Origin: Zhengitettix transpicula | Lineage: Eukaryota; Arthropoda; Insecta; Orthoptera; Tetrigidae | Direction of reading: 5' to 3' | NCBI GenBank assembly: GCA_037074705.1 | Contig: CM073593.1 | Span: 63,467,501-63,531,500 of the forward strand | DNA: 64,000 bases | Made by a program: the position numbers and the translations under genes | The notes under the pieces: generated by a model | What the model was told of the DNA's origin: nothing | Seen by the model: the letters and a program-made list of their open reading frames with translations, nothing else | The model's database searches: none | Part shown: one piece after another, positions 1 to 13,600 of the stretch | How positions within the stretch are numbered: the first letter of the stretch is position 1 | Layout of the letters: each line of letters opens with the position of its first letter

Positions 1-1880
1 ATTGACCAGATACAATCTCTCTAATATATCCTACACAAATTGTTTGAAAGTAGTAAGTAGTAAGAAAACTAACCCCATATTTTGTTCAGTAATTAAAATA
101 AATGAACATAAAAAATGGCCTATTTGTCAGAAATTATGTGTATTAAACAACCAAAAAGTCACAATACTACGCTTGGTCTTAGTGGCGTCTTTACCTGACA
201 ACATACCCAAATAACCAAAATTTATACCACAAATTAGAAACGCAAAATTGTCGAACACATCATTCAAATTTACAGACTTGAATTAATTTATACATATTTA
301 TAGCTCTGAATTCATGCACACACATTTGTTACAATTATTATAACAGCAAACAAAAATTTAGTGTAATGGACTGTGTCCTATGGCGGGTGTAGCCGAAATG
401 TTCTTTGACTGTATTGCCTCATGATGTCCAAAACTGGTGGACGAAATGAATTTTTGTTCTAATTTTTTCTAATAAATTGGTAGTTTTTATGTTTATACTG
501 AAAATATTTACGTTGATTGAAAATTGCAAAATAGATCCATACATGCCAAGGTTTACCCATGATTTAATTTTTCGTCGTATCTTACTTTATAATTTAACAA
601 CTAAACAATTGATATGCTTTCATTTCGACTCGTAGTAACGAAAGACTTATTAAAAGACTGATTATGGTTATCCATATTGCACACTGCTTTAAAGCTCATG
701 AAACAAATTAAAGAAACACAATCGAGCCGGAACGGGATAGAGCACACTGGTTAATCTTACATTACCACTTAAATTTTGTATAAATGGAATATGATTGTGT
801 ATATTCATTTTTGGTTCAATGCAGTCATTATAAAGAGCACAGTCCACAATTATTCCCTTTGTCTACATACGCGTGAACAAGGAGGACTAATTAACCCACT
901 TGCAATTTGCCGGTCCCAGCTTTTCATTTGCATCAGCCGCTCCCAACTTTTCCTATAGAATTCATGAGAGCACTTTCATGCCGTTCTGAATTACTAAGGT
1001 ATCACGTCCGGACCCCAAATTCATTGCGACTGCTGTGAATTGGGAGTGTTTTATATTTTAGCACTAAATTGCTTGTGGCAAACTGATGCATAAAACATCA
1101 GAGCCCTTGGGCCTGTTTTGGGAGTTCTTTGCAGTAATATTTACGTTCCCCAGCTAAAAAGGGGGGCAGCGTAACGGAATGACGAGGGTGGAGAGAGATC
1201 TTCCTGGAACAGAGTCCGGAGAACTGTGGGATTACAACTGACAGCCTGCTTATCTCTGCCACTTGTCAACACGAAAACTCACTCTGTTGCTGGTGCGTTC
1301 GCCAGTTGCTGTGTTCAACATACACGCGTCTACTTCCCCGCAAAACAGAGAGAGAACGGCTCAAGATCAAATCAGTTATATTAATGGACAGATCAAATAA
1401 TTTACTGTGATAAATAGTTGAAACAATGTGAGTGTTTGGACGAAAGTCGAACAAAGCGTACTGAGAGATAACGTTAATGAACCACAAATACATATATATT
1501 CAATGCAACAGATGCCCCGAATATTATCCGGCATTACACTTGTCAAATATCTTAAAACAATAACAGCATTTTCAACGTTGATATTGTCAGCACAATTTGA
1601 TTTAACGTTTACACATCACCACTGACGCATCACCGACAGCATCGATCGGGTATCAGAAGGATGGTCTGTGTCCACATAAAATTAGAGTAAATGTAGTATC
1701 GTGACGCGTTGATAACCCACCGACTGAACGTATTCATGTTAAAAGCAATAATATTTGACAAAAATAATTTTTTGTACATATTCGTATGGGCTCGCCAATA
1801 ATGCATGCCACTACATTAATATTACAACTATCACACACGTGCACACACTATAATGTGTGGTTCATAAAAAGTATTATGAG
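1..1880. other. Non-coding DNA left of the plus CadN copy
   Basis: Intron or upstream DNA. No cadherin-like exon is recognisable in either strand. A GC-richer patch at about 1130-1460 has a pyrimidine/purine mix and several CpGs but no sequence I recognise. Confidence 0.6.
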
Positions 1881-1894
1881 GTTAGTCTCTCAGA

Positions 1895-2335
1895 GTTGCC
1901 TGTGAAATCTTATAGGAAAGTCTGAGGGCTACGTTCTTTTCTCTCAGCTTTTTAATTAAGGTAAAACTAGGAAAGTTTTTTTGAGCTGTATGTTTGCGAG
2001 TACCTGACGTTGAGCACACCATACGAGTTTCAATTGGAACAGTCGGCCAGCTGCCCTCCAAACCTGGTCGAGGTGTTGAGACGGGAATGTTGCGTTCCCG
2101 TTTCACTCCATTAATTGTAATGGCGTGAGACGAGTAACAATAGCCCGACCTACCTCAAGCGAGTTTTCGAGGGTTTTCCCTGCACCACTTTCAGGAGAAT
2201 GTCGGACATGATCCTTAAACTACAGGCCAGGGGCGCTATTTAAACCCTTCGCTACCTTCCGCAGCGTCCGTTTCAAATTATTTCATGTGCTATTAAAGGG
2301 GAGAGGACTTCACGTGAATGACCCTAATGTAGTAA
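1895..2335 (+). repeat. SINE-like interspersed repeat, family A copy 1 (diverged)
   Basis: Matches the other family A copies at about 10.1, 17.1, 27.8 and 49.8 kb. Shared words include GGCCAGCTGCCTCC-like sequence, a GGGTTTTCCCTGCA stretch, and a terminal TTAAAGGGGAG...ACCCTA. It is the most diverged of the long copies. Orientation is given by the end that carries an A tail elsewhere. Confidence 0.65.
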
Positions 2336-4880
2336 TTTGCTGTAAAGAAGGGAATTTTATAATTTTTATAAGAAAATCGTTGTCGTGTCTGAAGTATGTT
2401 CCTCTTGGTTCACTTGTCCAAGATTTGAGATCTATATACTACAGTAACGAGATTTGAAACGGTGACACGCGTTTTATAATACGTATTATCTCAGCCCCCA
2501 GAAATTCTATAACCCTGATGTACAAAATTTGCTACTGGTTTATTCATACTTCCCATAGATTCTAACTCATATGCTCTTAATCGACCCTAAATATCAGTTA
2601 TATACTGTTATATAGGACGCAGTCAGTAAATGAAGCTTAGAACAAAACTCGTTGTATCACATGGGTCTTGGTATTTAAATCGAATTATTGCAAATAATAA
2701 AAAAATATTTACTTCCTTATATAAAAAATGCCATCAGACTTATCGCTGTTAATTCTAGAATTACGCAATGGCAAACAGAAAAATTCATTAATTAGTAAAA
2801 TGATGAATGCATAAATTGGTTACGACATTCAGTTACCTATTTATCAAAATTTCCGGTTTGTTATTCAATAGCACTCATATTTTTCAGTCTCTTCCCTAAC
2901 GATTGCCAACCGCCAACTGTTCGTTCACTAAACACTCTCACCCTCATTACTTTTCACGCATATGTTATTTCCTCATTTTATTTTTCGACAGAAAAATGGC
3001 GCGACAAGGTTAATGAATTATTAATATCGCAATTTTTTTTAATAAATGTTTATTGAATATTAAAATTTACATGGTATTGGGATTAGCATATGTTTTATCC
3101 GGCCAGAAATAAAATAAGCGTCTGTAATTTTGAACACGTTACATGCAACGATTTATTTCAGCTAATGTTCACTTTGTCCTGTGCCTCATCCGGTGAGATA
3201 TAATAATAAAATCATATAAATATATCCAGTACATTGTTATTGTTTGAGTATCTAACATCTGTTAATATTAAAATCTCTAAGAGGAATCACACGTGTCGTA
3301 GTCTTATGTTTTAACCAATGGTATTGTGCTTTGGATCCCAACTTTCTTCAAAATAATTACTGAAACAGGATCAGTCATATTTTAAAACTAAGTATTATTT
3401 TTTATGTATCTTAGGGTTATTATAATATGTTTTGTTATACTGAGATAGTCCATAGCTGCATATGTAAACGATTGGATCACCCTCATGTAGCCTGTTGTCC
3501 TAAAAAAAAACATTTGTCGTCAGAGAGTATACTACAAATATTTATTCATCTCTCTTTTTTAAGCACCTACTGGTAATATTTACAAGAAGCATATCGACTA
3601 TTTATTTTCAACGAGTAAAACAACTTTTATTCGCATAATAATAAATTTTAGCTTTTATCGCAAGCAATTAAAACTGGAAAGCTTCCCTTCTGAACAGAAA
3701 AGCTTAAATAGCTTTTTCAGCAACAGCCCCACTCCATTCATAATTTTTTCTGCTGTCTAGCTGCTTGTCAACCCTCTCTTGCCGTAATAAGTCATTAAGC
3801 CAGGATTACACCGCCGTCCGGTGCGTTGTTATTATTATTAAAGCTTTTCCTGTATCCTATGAAGTGGGCGCGGGAAATTTTTAGTGATTACCTCCCAAAT
3901 TCTGTAAGGCAGTTTTGTTTCTGTTGAAAGATTTCTCCGTCATATGCAGTAAGCTTTTAGAAAATTCTGTTTGTTTTTATTCTACCATACAGCACTCACA
4001 CCGACGTAACATCATTGAAGATCACGGTACAGTGTTTAAGGTATAATAACATGCACAGGCACTTTCGACTGAAGATTTATCTGCAATTCAAATGAAAAAT
4101 ATAAATAAATACAAAATATATAATTATAAATAGATTTCGTTCATAAAAAAATTCGTGAAGTACCTATAAAAATGGACGAATAAATTTACACAATACTATA
4201 CCAAAAACAGTCCATATATTACAATTTGTATACTATTGACGTTACTTTCGTCACACAGATTTTCTTAAAGTTTCAGATAAATAAAAATAATAATAGGATT
4301 TTATAGATCTTTTACTTAAAATTAATTTACTTCAGACCTAAAATTATCTTTTCTCTGAAACAAATCGTTAGCCATTAAAATGACTCTCAAAAGTCTCAGA
4401 TTTCAAATATTAAATATAAAGAGGAGTTTTTTTTATAAGAATATTTTATTTTATTCATATTTGAACACGCTATACGCAAGGTACAACAGGCAACATGTTG
4501 GAAAAATGCAACTTTTCAGCAGTAGATTGTCATGCCATCTCTGGGATTTTGCTCAAACCGAGGTCTTTATACAGAGCTCGAGACATCAGGGGAGCAGACG
4601 GGCTAAAGAGGTCGCGAACTTCTCCGCTACATCACAACTGCCCCTTAGCCCTATTCGCGTAATAGTAATTGTTATTAATCCAAAAACGTTTTTGTAATTA
4701 CAGACGTCATTAGGTTCACATGTTGAGTAACAAATAATTAATCAATTCATATTTCAAAAAAATAAACTTTCAGTCGTAGTTTGTTAAATTAAAAATGTCG
4801 CGATTATTAATATAATTAACAAAACGGCATTAACTGCCTTGAATATACATACAATATTAATATTTTTCATAGTTAATTAG
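2336..4880. other. Non-coding AT-rich DNA
   Basis: Apart from the family A fragment at 3469-3510 I see no coding, RNA or repeat feature. The short open stretch at 4380-4697 has no recognisable domain. Confidence 0.5.
3469..3510 (+). repeat. Family A repeat, 3' end fragment with A tail
   Basis: Short stretch CACCCTCATGTAGCCTGTTG followed by TCCT and A9: the terminal part of family A plus its A-rich tail. Shows the family ends in poly-A, as retroposons do. Confidence 0.5.
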
Positions 4881-4889
4881 ATGGTTACA

Positions 4890-6079
4890 ACGAAATAACA
4901 CTAAAACAACAGAGATTCGAGTCAAAACGTGTTAATGTATATCGCTGAGTTTATTTATGACAATCTGGGCAACGCGGGGGTGGGAGAGTATGGGAGGAGA
5001 TGGGTAGGGCTGGAGGGATTGGACGGCGATGAAATTTTAAAACATGTTAACTGGCCCTTTTTTGTGTCGAATAAAAATATTTCTGGATCAGTGAGATTCA
5101 TAAAATTTCTCTATATGTTCTACGCGTATAAATTCATCTCCTTTCGGTATTGGAAGGTAACGGTGGAGTGGCATTACATAAAAATAACGCAAAAACAATC
5201 TAGTTTGGAGTCTAATCCCGGATTCTCAATGTCAATGAGTTTAATTATGACATTCGAATAACCGTTTATCTGCTCCAAGGAGACGTTGACGGTGGTGTGG
5301 AAAATATATTTGTTTGGATCAGTGACATTGACAGTATTTCTACCAATGTTATGTGTGTATAATTTCAACCTATTTCGGCATAAGAGCGGAGCAAGCTTGG
5401 GAAGGAGGGTGGACGGGGGTTGAAATATTCAAACATGCCAAAAATACCGATATTGGAGTCGGAAATAATTATTATTAGGTCTCAAATGAACTGATAGTGT
5501 TTCTACCGATGTTATTTGTGTAATTAATTAGATTGATAATATTTCTACGACTTTGTTTGTGTATAATTTCAACCCCTTTTGGCATGGGAGAGGAGCACGT
5601 GTAAGGGTGGAGAGCAGTTACAAGAAAATAACGTGAAAACAACAGAGATTCGAGACAAATCGGGGTTATAGATGTCACTGAATTTATATATGACAACTTG
5701 GGTAGCGCGCGAAGGTGGGTGGGGGTGGGCGTAGAAATGTTAAAAAATGTTAACCTGTCGATATTTGCGTCGAATAAATATTTTGTGGGGTCAATGAGAC
5801 TCATAATATTTTCAACCCCTATTGGCATGGTAAAGCGTTACATGAAAATAACGCGAATAGACCGAGCGGGATTCGATTCAATTTGGTTATGGATGTCGCT
5901 CAGTTTCAAGTTTGCCATATAGGTTTTGCTCGGGGTTGGGCGGGGATAGAAATATTCAAACAATTCAACTGGGCGATAACACTTTAGGGTTAGGGGTCGA
6001 GTTGCATTACAGAAAAATAACGAAAAAATCGGAGATTATGGATAAATGACATCTCGGGCAACGCCGGGCACGCAGCTAG
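4890..6079 (+). mobile_element. Helitron-like fragment with internal tandem units, 3' end intact
   Basis: Ends at 6076-6079 in CTAG followed by T, after GACATCTCGGGCAACGCC, the same 3' end as the complete element at 13681-14462. Upstream are irregular direct repeats of about 170-440 bp. Each carries a word close to AAAATAACGCGAATACAACC, a GAGTC word and GTTATGGATGTCACTGA; copies start near 4895, 5183, 5625, 5845 and 6015. I do not find the 5' TC end, so the element is truncated or the start has decayed. Non-autonomous; no Rep/helicase coding. The 5' limit is approximate. Confidence 0.6.
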
Positions 6080-6445
6080 TATAATTATAAATCATACTCC
6101 ACATATAATTTAAATTGACAATTTAAATCTTCAATTTCAAATTTTATTACAATTTCAGAGATAATAGTTATAAATCTGAAATCTCTGTGCTCTAGTGCGG
6201 TTTCCTAGAAGTTTCGATTAGCAGTTGGAAGAATATTACGGCTTATTCCTCAGAAGAACTTTGATTTTACTCTGCATTACAAGTTCGTTCTAAGAATATC
6301 CGATTCGACAAAATCATAAAATATTCAATGCCATAAATATAACTTGGAATAATTTATCAGCGTTCCTGTTTCGTCAGCATGAATAAATATTTTCCTCTGA
6401 TAAGTCTTTCTCAGAATTATTAAGCGGAATTTCTTTACTTTTTAG

Positions 6446-6583
6446 GTGGTGGCTACTGACGCTGACAAGGACAGACCTCGGAACATCATTTACTTCTTAA
6501 CTGGGCCAGGCATCGACCCTGATAACCCCGCCAACAGCAAGTTCGACATAAATGGCACCTCTGGAGAAATATTCGTCCTAAAG
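6446..6583 (+). CDS. CadN: CadN plus copy, visible exon 1 (EC repeat, N-terminal half)
   Basis: 46 codons, phase 0 at both ends, after TTTTTAG and before GTAATC. Reads VVATDADKDRPRNI, an interior cadherin strand with the DAD calcium motif, and ends SGEIFVLK. Same length and phase as the minus exon 47917-48054. The next exon is 11.5 kb away. Confidence 0.9.
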
Positions 6584-7560
6584 GTAATCCATAACTTCGG
6601 TCGACAGCTCGTCTATCTAAAGTTGACAATTTCTTGTATTCTTTGAACCTAGTTCCAAACAGTGAAACCATTACACATCTGGCTGAAGTTTACTTGTTCT
6701 TCTATTCATTTATTCGTAAATTAAATTCAAATATGCTAAATTATTAAGTTCGTTTATTTCTGTATCAAATTTACAACACAATTATGGGATCACGTTTTTA
6801 ATGATAGAAAGAAGATGAAATAGAAAGTATTATTAGTTGATATAATTTCTAGCTATTCTCACCATGAATAATATAAAAAATATAAATAAATAAATAAATA
6901 AATAACTCTACTGTACAATTTTTTCCCGAGTAAAAAGTATTCATGTGGGTAGTATTAGTGACTAATGTTTTTTCGTGACACTAATTCATCAGTATTTGAC
7001 TTCTGATTGTTTTTAAGACACTGCGTTTTCGTAAGATTTTAGAGTCTGTAAAAAACATATATTTAACCATTGTATCTCAAAATAGTTATAAATACTTTTT
7101 CTTCAACTATTTTTTTAATATTTTTTAATTTGACCGATTTTTGAGTTACAAAAAAAATATCTGTAACCAAATCTTTTTTATAAACGTAAAAAACCTTTAT
7201 CATATTTTTGTTTAATTGAAGACATGTTAAAAATCTGCAGAAGGAGTAAAATACAACATAGATAATTTAATTACATGCAATATATATTATATCCAATTAC
7301 AATATATGTATATATACATCAGCACCAACGTAACCATAAGAAATTCAAAAGACTTCCATTCGAAGCCAGGAAAATATTTGTTTATTCCTTTTCAGAATGA
7401 CGAAACTATTAATTTATTATTTAAACCAATATCATAAAATATAGGTGGAAGAATACACAAGAAACGTTTAGTATATTATGTAATTAAAATATATACAAAT
7501 TTCAATGGAAAATACATATGATATGAATTGTTGCTATTTCATTTGTTTCAATAACCTTGT

Positions 7561-7620
<60 letters not shown>

Positions 7621-10600
7621 ACGAGGTTATATATATATATATATATATATTGTAATAGATACATTTATTTATTTATTTTAAATTAAATAAGCCCACGTTG
7701 AGACGCCATAAATGTAGTAATCACATTTTAATTGAGATTAAATCCCACGTTGATGAACAAAAGTAATAAACACAATTTACAAAATCTGGCCTCCAATAAT
7801 GATAGTTAATTTTAAATTTAAATGACGACGACGTTGAAAATGTAATATTCAAAATTAAACGAGATTATATATAAGCAAATTAAAAGTTAAAATGATTGGA
7901 TTTTAAATGAAAACCAGAATTTCAAATATAAAACAAAGTTAATTTATTAAAACAAAATCTTATAACCATTGAAAATTTACGTTACAAGTTGGTAAAATGC
8001 CACGGCTTAATTTCAGGGCCGACTATCGGGCTTCCAATAAAGAATGTTACGACAAAACAATTAAAAATTTACAAAGTGAAAAATTCTTAACTTAAACAAT
8101 TATTGAAATATGAAATCTGACGATAAATATTATTTACATTAGGTTTACAGATGATAAATGTTCTTTTTAATTTACATAACCATTTTGCTGACTCGATTAT
8201 TGTTTAACACTTCAGAGACAGGCCATGTTTCACTGAATTTAATGATGTTATAACTTCCACACACAACACTTCCTGCTCTTTAAAGTTGATGACGTTGTTT
8301 TAAATCCTTTATGCTTGCAAAATATTGCCAATAGGCAAATATTTCAGATTGTTGCCTTGTAATTAAATAAAACCGGGGCTTTACTATATTACGTCTCTGC
8401 TGCCTTCCAGAACAAACTCTGCATTTCTACGCCGACTCCTAACACACACTCAAACTTTTTAGATTTATTCTCCTCTCTCCACCGACTCCCAACACACATT
8501 TACAACTTTATTATTGAAGCTCCCAAACCACACTGAATTTCCGCGCGTCCAGCCGTGCCTTCGCGACAATGCACACATTGTTATAGGCCCCATATTAGTG
8601 TACATAATTCTTATATTTACGCCACCGACATTGAAAATCGTAAAATTTTGTTCTTTAAATAATTACATGTTTTTAATTACCACAAAAATATTTATATATA
8701 TATATATATATATCATTAACCATACTTGAAGGATCAACTTTCATTTTCATCAGGATTTATTTATTTATGGTTAGGTACAGGATTATAACAGTTTTAAAGA
8801 AGAGTCAATAAGATAGTTTAAATCAAATGAAGGACACACTACTAGAGTTTTGTTAACGATTTATTTGATTTAATAATTTTTCCCCCCTTAAATAAATCAG
8901 GGTGGTGTGGTGGGGGGGGGGGGGAAACTGATTGTCCGTAAGCTGGGGATTTTAATTCATTTATATTCAATCATTACGTTTTGCAGTGCATGTTGTTCAT
9001 TTTATAATCTGTATAAACCAAGTACAAAAGTAGAATCACATCATGCAAAATTCAATCTGCGTTAACTCTGCATATATTCTTTGAAAACTGATATTTCTTG
9101 AACGTAAATGGAATACTTTTTGCTTTAATCCGGATTTATTGGAGGCTTCCTCTAAACTCCGACGGTGTTTACTTGCAACTTACAGTTTCCGACGGATATT
9201 CTTTCCTCCCTACTTTTTATGATAAATGCAAAGGATAAATTTGAATAACAAGAAAAACACAGCAATATTTAACGGCGTAGAGTACATGACTGTGGAAACT
9301 TTCGAAAAAAAAACTGTCGTTAATTTCCTTGATGGATTCGTAGAAAACTCGAGTAAGAAAGAGAGAAAATTTAACATAATGTAGTAGGCGTTGCCACGAA
9401 CATACTTGTAGAGCAAAATAGAGGAAGCTCTAAAAGTACATTGCCCGTGTAACGACCTTCTAGCTACACTTTTCAGGCCGAGTTTTTGCAACATCTGGGC
9501 AACTCATGAACATTCGCAAGATACCTTCTGGAGTCTACCCGTCTAGTCTAGATTTACATAATCGATGCACCATGTTATGACGAGGCCTGTATAGTTTATC
9601 GCTCTGGAAGGAGAAAACAAGAAACGGCAGCACCCGCAAAGGAGAGAAAGAGAGAAAGTATGGAAGCCAGGGAGAAATTGTGTATAACGCAGCAAGTTTA
9701 GACAACACCTGGGTCTAGCGATTCGGCATTAATGAAAACGCACCGGTTTTGAGGATAAGCAAGGAATAGCTCTTCCTTAAGTGACTTAAATTGTTTCCAC
9801 AAAGTTTACGTTCTAGCATGCACCTGAAGATGAGATTCCTGGGAAGACTGTAAGTTCATTTTATTGTTAAACTTTTTGTCATTTTCCTCCTATTATTTAG
9901 GCCTACACTGTTCGCTACAAATCCTTTAAACAGCGATTTCAATATTTATTTAAAAAAAAAAATTTGAACCAACGGTGATTGCTCAGTTATGATTAGTCTC
10001 AAAACAACCGTTGTCATTCTCTCTTACAATTGTCTCATGTTAACATTTACTCTTGTCTTCAGTTCACACGACAATTCTAATTCATTATATTGTAGTAATT
10101 AAAGATAATTCACAGTTACAGCTCCACGTTAAGGTTTTTTCTTTAGGGCAACAGGCTACATGAGGGTAATCCACGTTGGGCAACTCCCATTTAATAGCAT
10201 AGCAAGGGATTTGAAAGGGGGGATGCGGAAGGTTCTTTAGGCGAATGCCGGGTAGGATCCTTAAAATATTGCCCGGGGGCCCTAATGAACCCTTGGCTAC
10301 CTACAGCCAAGGGTTCATTAGGGCCCCCGGGCAATATTTTAAGGAACCTACCCGGCATTCGCCTAAAGAAATGCAGGGAAAACCCTAGAAAAACCAGCAT
10401 CGGGTAGGTCGGGCATTGGGTACTTGCCCCACGCCATTCCGATAGCGGGAGAGGAGTTTGCTGTGGGGACACAGCATTCCCTTCTCCGTGCCTCGACCAG
10501 TTTAGGAGGCAGCTGGCCGACTATTCCAATGGGAATAGCGGACAACTCTTACCGTATGCCCAAGGTCTGTGACCCCGGAAGATACACCTCTCAGAACAGG

Positions 10601-13600
10601 CCGAGGTGCCTCGGCTTGTGGGAACCTTAGTTCAAAAACGGAGAGGAAAAGGCATACCCAAAGGTAGCCCCTTCGTATCTCTCCTAAAAGGTTCTGCCTG
10701 CGAGAGAATAGGCCTCGCAGACCTTCGATTCGCCACGTTAAGGCGTCAATTTGTAGTATTTAATTAAATACAAAGGAAAATTAACTGCACTTTGGAGTGC
10801 CAATTTGTAGTGATTCTAATTTAATAATTACAATGAAAAATCGGGCGTCCAATAAAATAATTACCAAAACAATTAAAATTTTACTAAGAAAAACCACACG
10901 TTGACGACGCCAATTTTGTAGTAAAACAATTAAAATTATCGGATGTTTTAATTTTAAAAAAATCAAGATTTAAAATATACAAACAAATTAATTTATTAAA
11001 GCAAATTATTTAAATCACATTACATACTAATACTTTACAATAATACCACGGCTATTTCTCAGGGCCGATCACCAGGCCTTCAATAAAGAATACTTGTTAA
11101 ACAATCAAATTCACGAAGCTATCAAGGCATTAATTCAAACAATCAATAGAACATTACAATACAACATATGAGATATGAAATTTAAAATCTGAACTCGGAA
11201 ATCGGAAATCTGACGATAATATCATTTAATTGCGGGTTTACAGATAGTAAATTGTGCAGTTTTACCTTAATGTTTTCTGGTACCAAGGAAATTGGTTCGT
11301 TCACACACACACACACACAATTATTAACACTTTATTAGACAGGCCATTCATACACTGAATTTAATAGTCAACACTTTCTGCATGCTAAAATGACTCACAA
11401 TGCTTGCTTCGCTGCTCCTTCTAACAAAACTCCAAAGTTTGTTATCTGCTGGATGCAATAACCGGGGCCTCCAAATAATTTAAGAAAAATGTCTAACTCA
11501 TTAATGTAAGCTAGACTCCGAACTATAATAGTCGGCGTTAGATCATCGTAATTATTTGCTCACCGACTGCAACTTGTAGACAGTTTTCGAATATTTGAGC
11601 TGTTAAATTACATACAGCCAGACACTTTCTGAATTTCTGTCCTTTCTCGACCGTCTCCTACAATACACTCTCGAGCACTCTGAAGCACTGCTCCTCACAC
11701 ACTGGGACTCCGCGTCTAGCAAACGTAATTCGACAATCCCAGCAAGCTTGCATTATTGCCACATATTCTTGTATACAACTTGTGTGTTTTTACACCGCGA
11801 ACAATACGAGTCCAAATTTTGTTCATTAATTAATTATTTCATTTTAATTACCACAGTATATATTTTTTATTTTAAATTTGTTATTTTTTCATGTAAGCTT
11901 CACTTTACGTTAAAAATTAATCTTTTATATCTTAATCTATTATTACGCCAAATTAATCTGAGTATTTTTCCGCATATTAGGTTCCTACTCTACGTATATA
12001 GAAAATTATGTGAGTTTGTGCAATCGAGAAAATTTGGGTTGGATATCGGGTAAGCTCCAGTTAGTACAATATAAATCACCGTGTTGTACACAGAAATTAG
12101 CACTTCGTTGGGCCACCTGTTTCTTCAATACTGCGGCGTTTCATTCTTCTTGGTATCGAATCCACGAGATGTTGGAAGGTCAAGCGAAGAATCTGGCCCA
12201 ATACCTGATGAATACTCCTGTCCTGTCCAATTCTCCGAAATCTGATAGTTGTGGATCCAAGCTTGTGAATGGGTGCTTCAACTTCGTTCCACAAATGAGA
12301 TCTGGCGATAACGGGTGCTATTTATAGCAAGGTAAAGTCTCTCTCGTGTTCCTGGAACAACTGCTGCGTGATACTAGTTCCGTGGTATGGTTCATTAGCT
12401 TGTTGGAAGCAGCCATCTCCATTGGGATACGCCGTCAACTTGATTGGCTGAACTTGATCAGCAATGATACTTGGGTATTTTGATCCTTCAGACGTTGTTC
12501 CAGCCGAATTAAAGACCAAAAACATTAAAGCTACCGTCATCAGCTTGAAGGATTATACTCATGCATGTAGGGTTCATACTTTCGTCCTGTTTTCCGCCAA
12601 ATTCTCACTTTGCCAAACTGGAAACGTGATTCAGAGAAACACGAGATCTTTTTACCAATTCTCAACTCCGCATTATTTGTGTTCGTGTTCGAATTGAGAA
12701 CGGTTTCTCTTGTTAATTTTAGACAGCAAAGGTGTTCAAACTTGACTTCGGTTTCCATATCCCATACCGATGGAGTATACGGCCCACAGTGCGTTCAGAC
12801 ATTATTTGATACACAGAACCCTTCCGTTGTCTTACACAAGTCTGGTCACGTTTCGTCCAATCATTGGCTATTCGCAGACAGCCAAGACTTTCAAGCCTTA
12901 CCGAGTTTTTTGATGGCAGGCAGTTCTCTAACCACTTCAATAACAGCTGCTCTTGAACATTTAACGAAAGAAGATATTTCGGTGACACTCGTTCCATGCC
13001 TCCGAACGCATTGAGGAAGCTTTTCTCTGTGACTCACAACGGGCCAGTATTGCTAAAGTGCGTGTCAAATCTCTTGGCGGCCCAGTTAATAATCGTTCTT
13101 CGCAGGTGAAACCCACTTCATTAAGCGTGTAGAGCTCGACCGTGTTGTGAGTGAGATTGTTCTGCGCTGCCTCCCCCTCCCTTCCCACAATCTGCACCAC
13201 CTGCCTTCGTTCGTAACTACTACTATAGCTTGGTATATTTTTAATAACGTTTATTAATGTCTTACAGCGTCTAAACTTTTGCTCCAATAATAAACTTCAT
13301 CTTTGTAAAAGCTAATGGCAATTTCTTTGTCGGTTAAATATCTATTTCTCGCTTTACAACATTAAAACGTTTCATTAAGAATTTAGATTATCATACGTCG
13401 CCGGATTTACATTTCACAAGAGAAATATTCATGTCAATTTGCAGTTTCCAAACAATTCTGTTCGCGGTTTCAGATTATCCTTGCAAAATTCAATTTAGTT
13501 GGTCGCATTAGAGAATTAAACTGAATTTCGCATAAAAACATTAACAAACCGCGTCAGTTTCACTTTAATTTCAAATTCATGGTGATGCTTAATTGATTAC

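Noticed and set aside
7568..7650. Possible origin-like or regulatory AT element
   Set aside because: Simple (TA)n microsatellite flanked by short inverted arms; nothing beyond that supports a function.
10191..10630. Several overlapping open stretches
   Set aside because: They recur in the other family A repeat copies (17.3 and 49.9 kb) and lie in non-coding repeat sequence.
12610..13014. 134-residue plus-strand open stretch
   Set aside because: Antisense to the decayed Tc1-like transposase; no recognisable domain.
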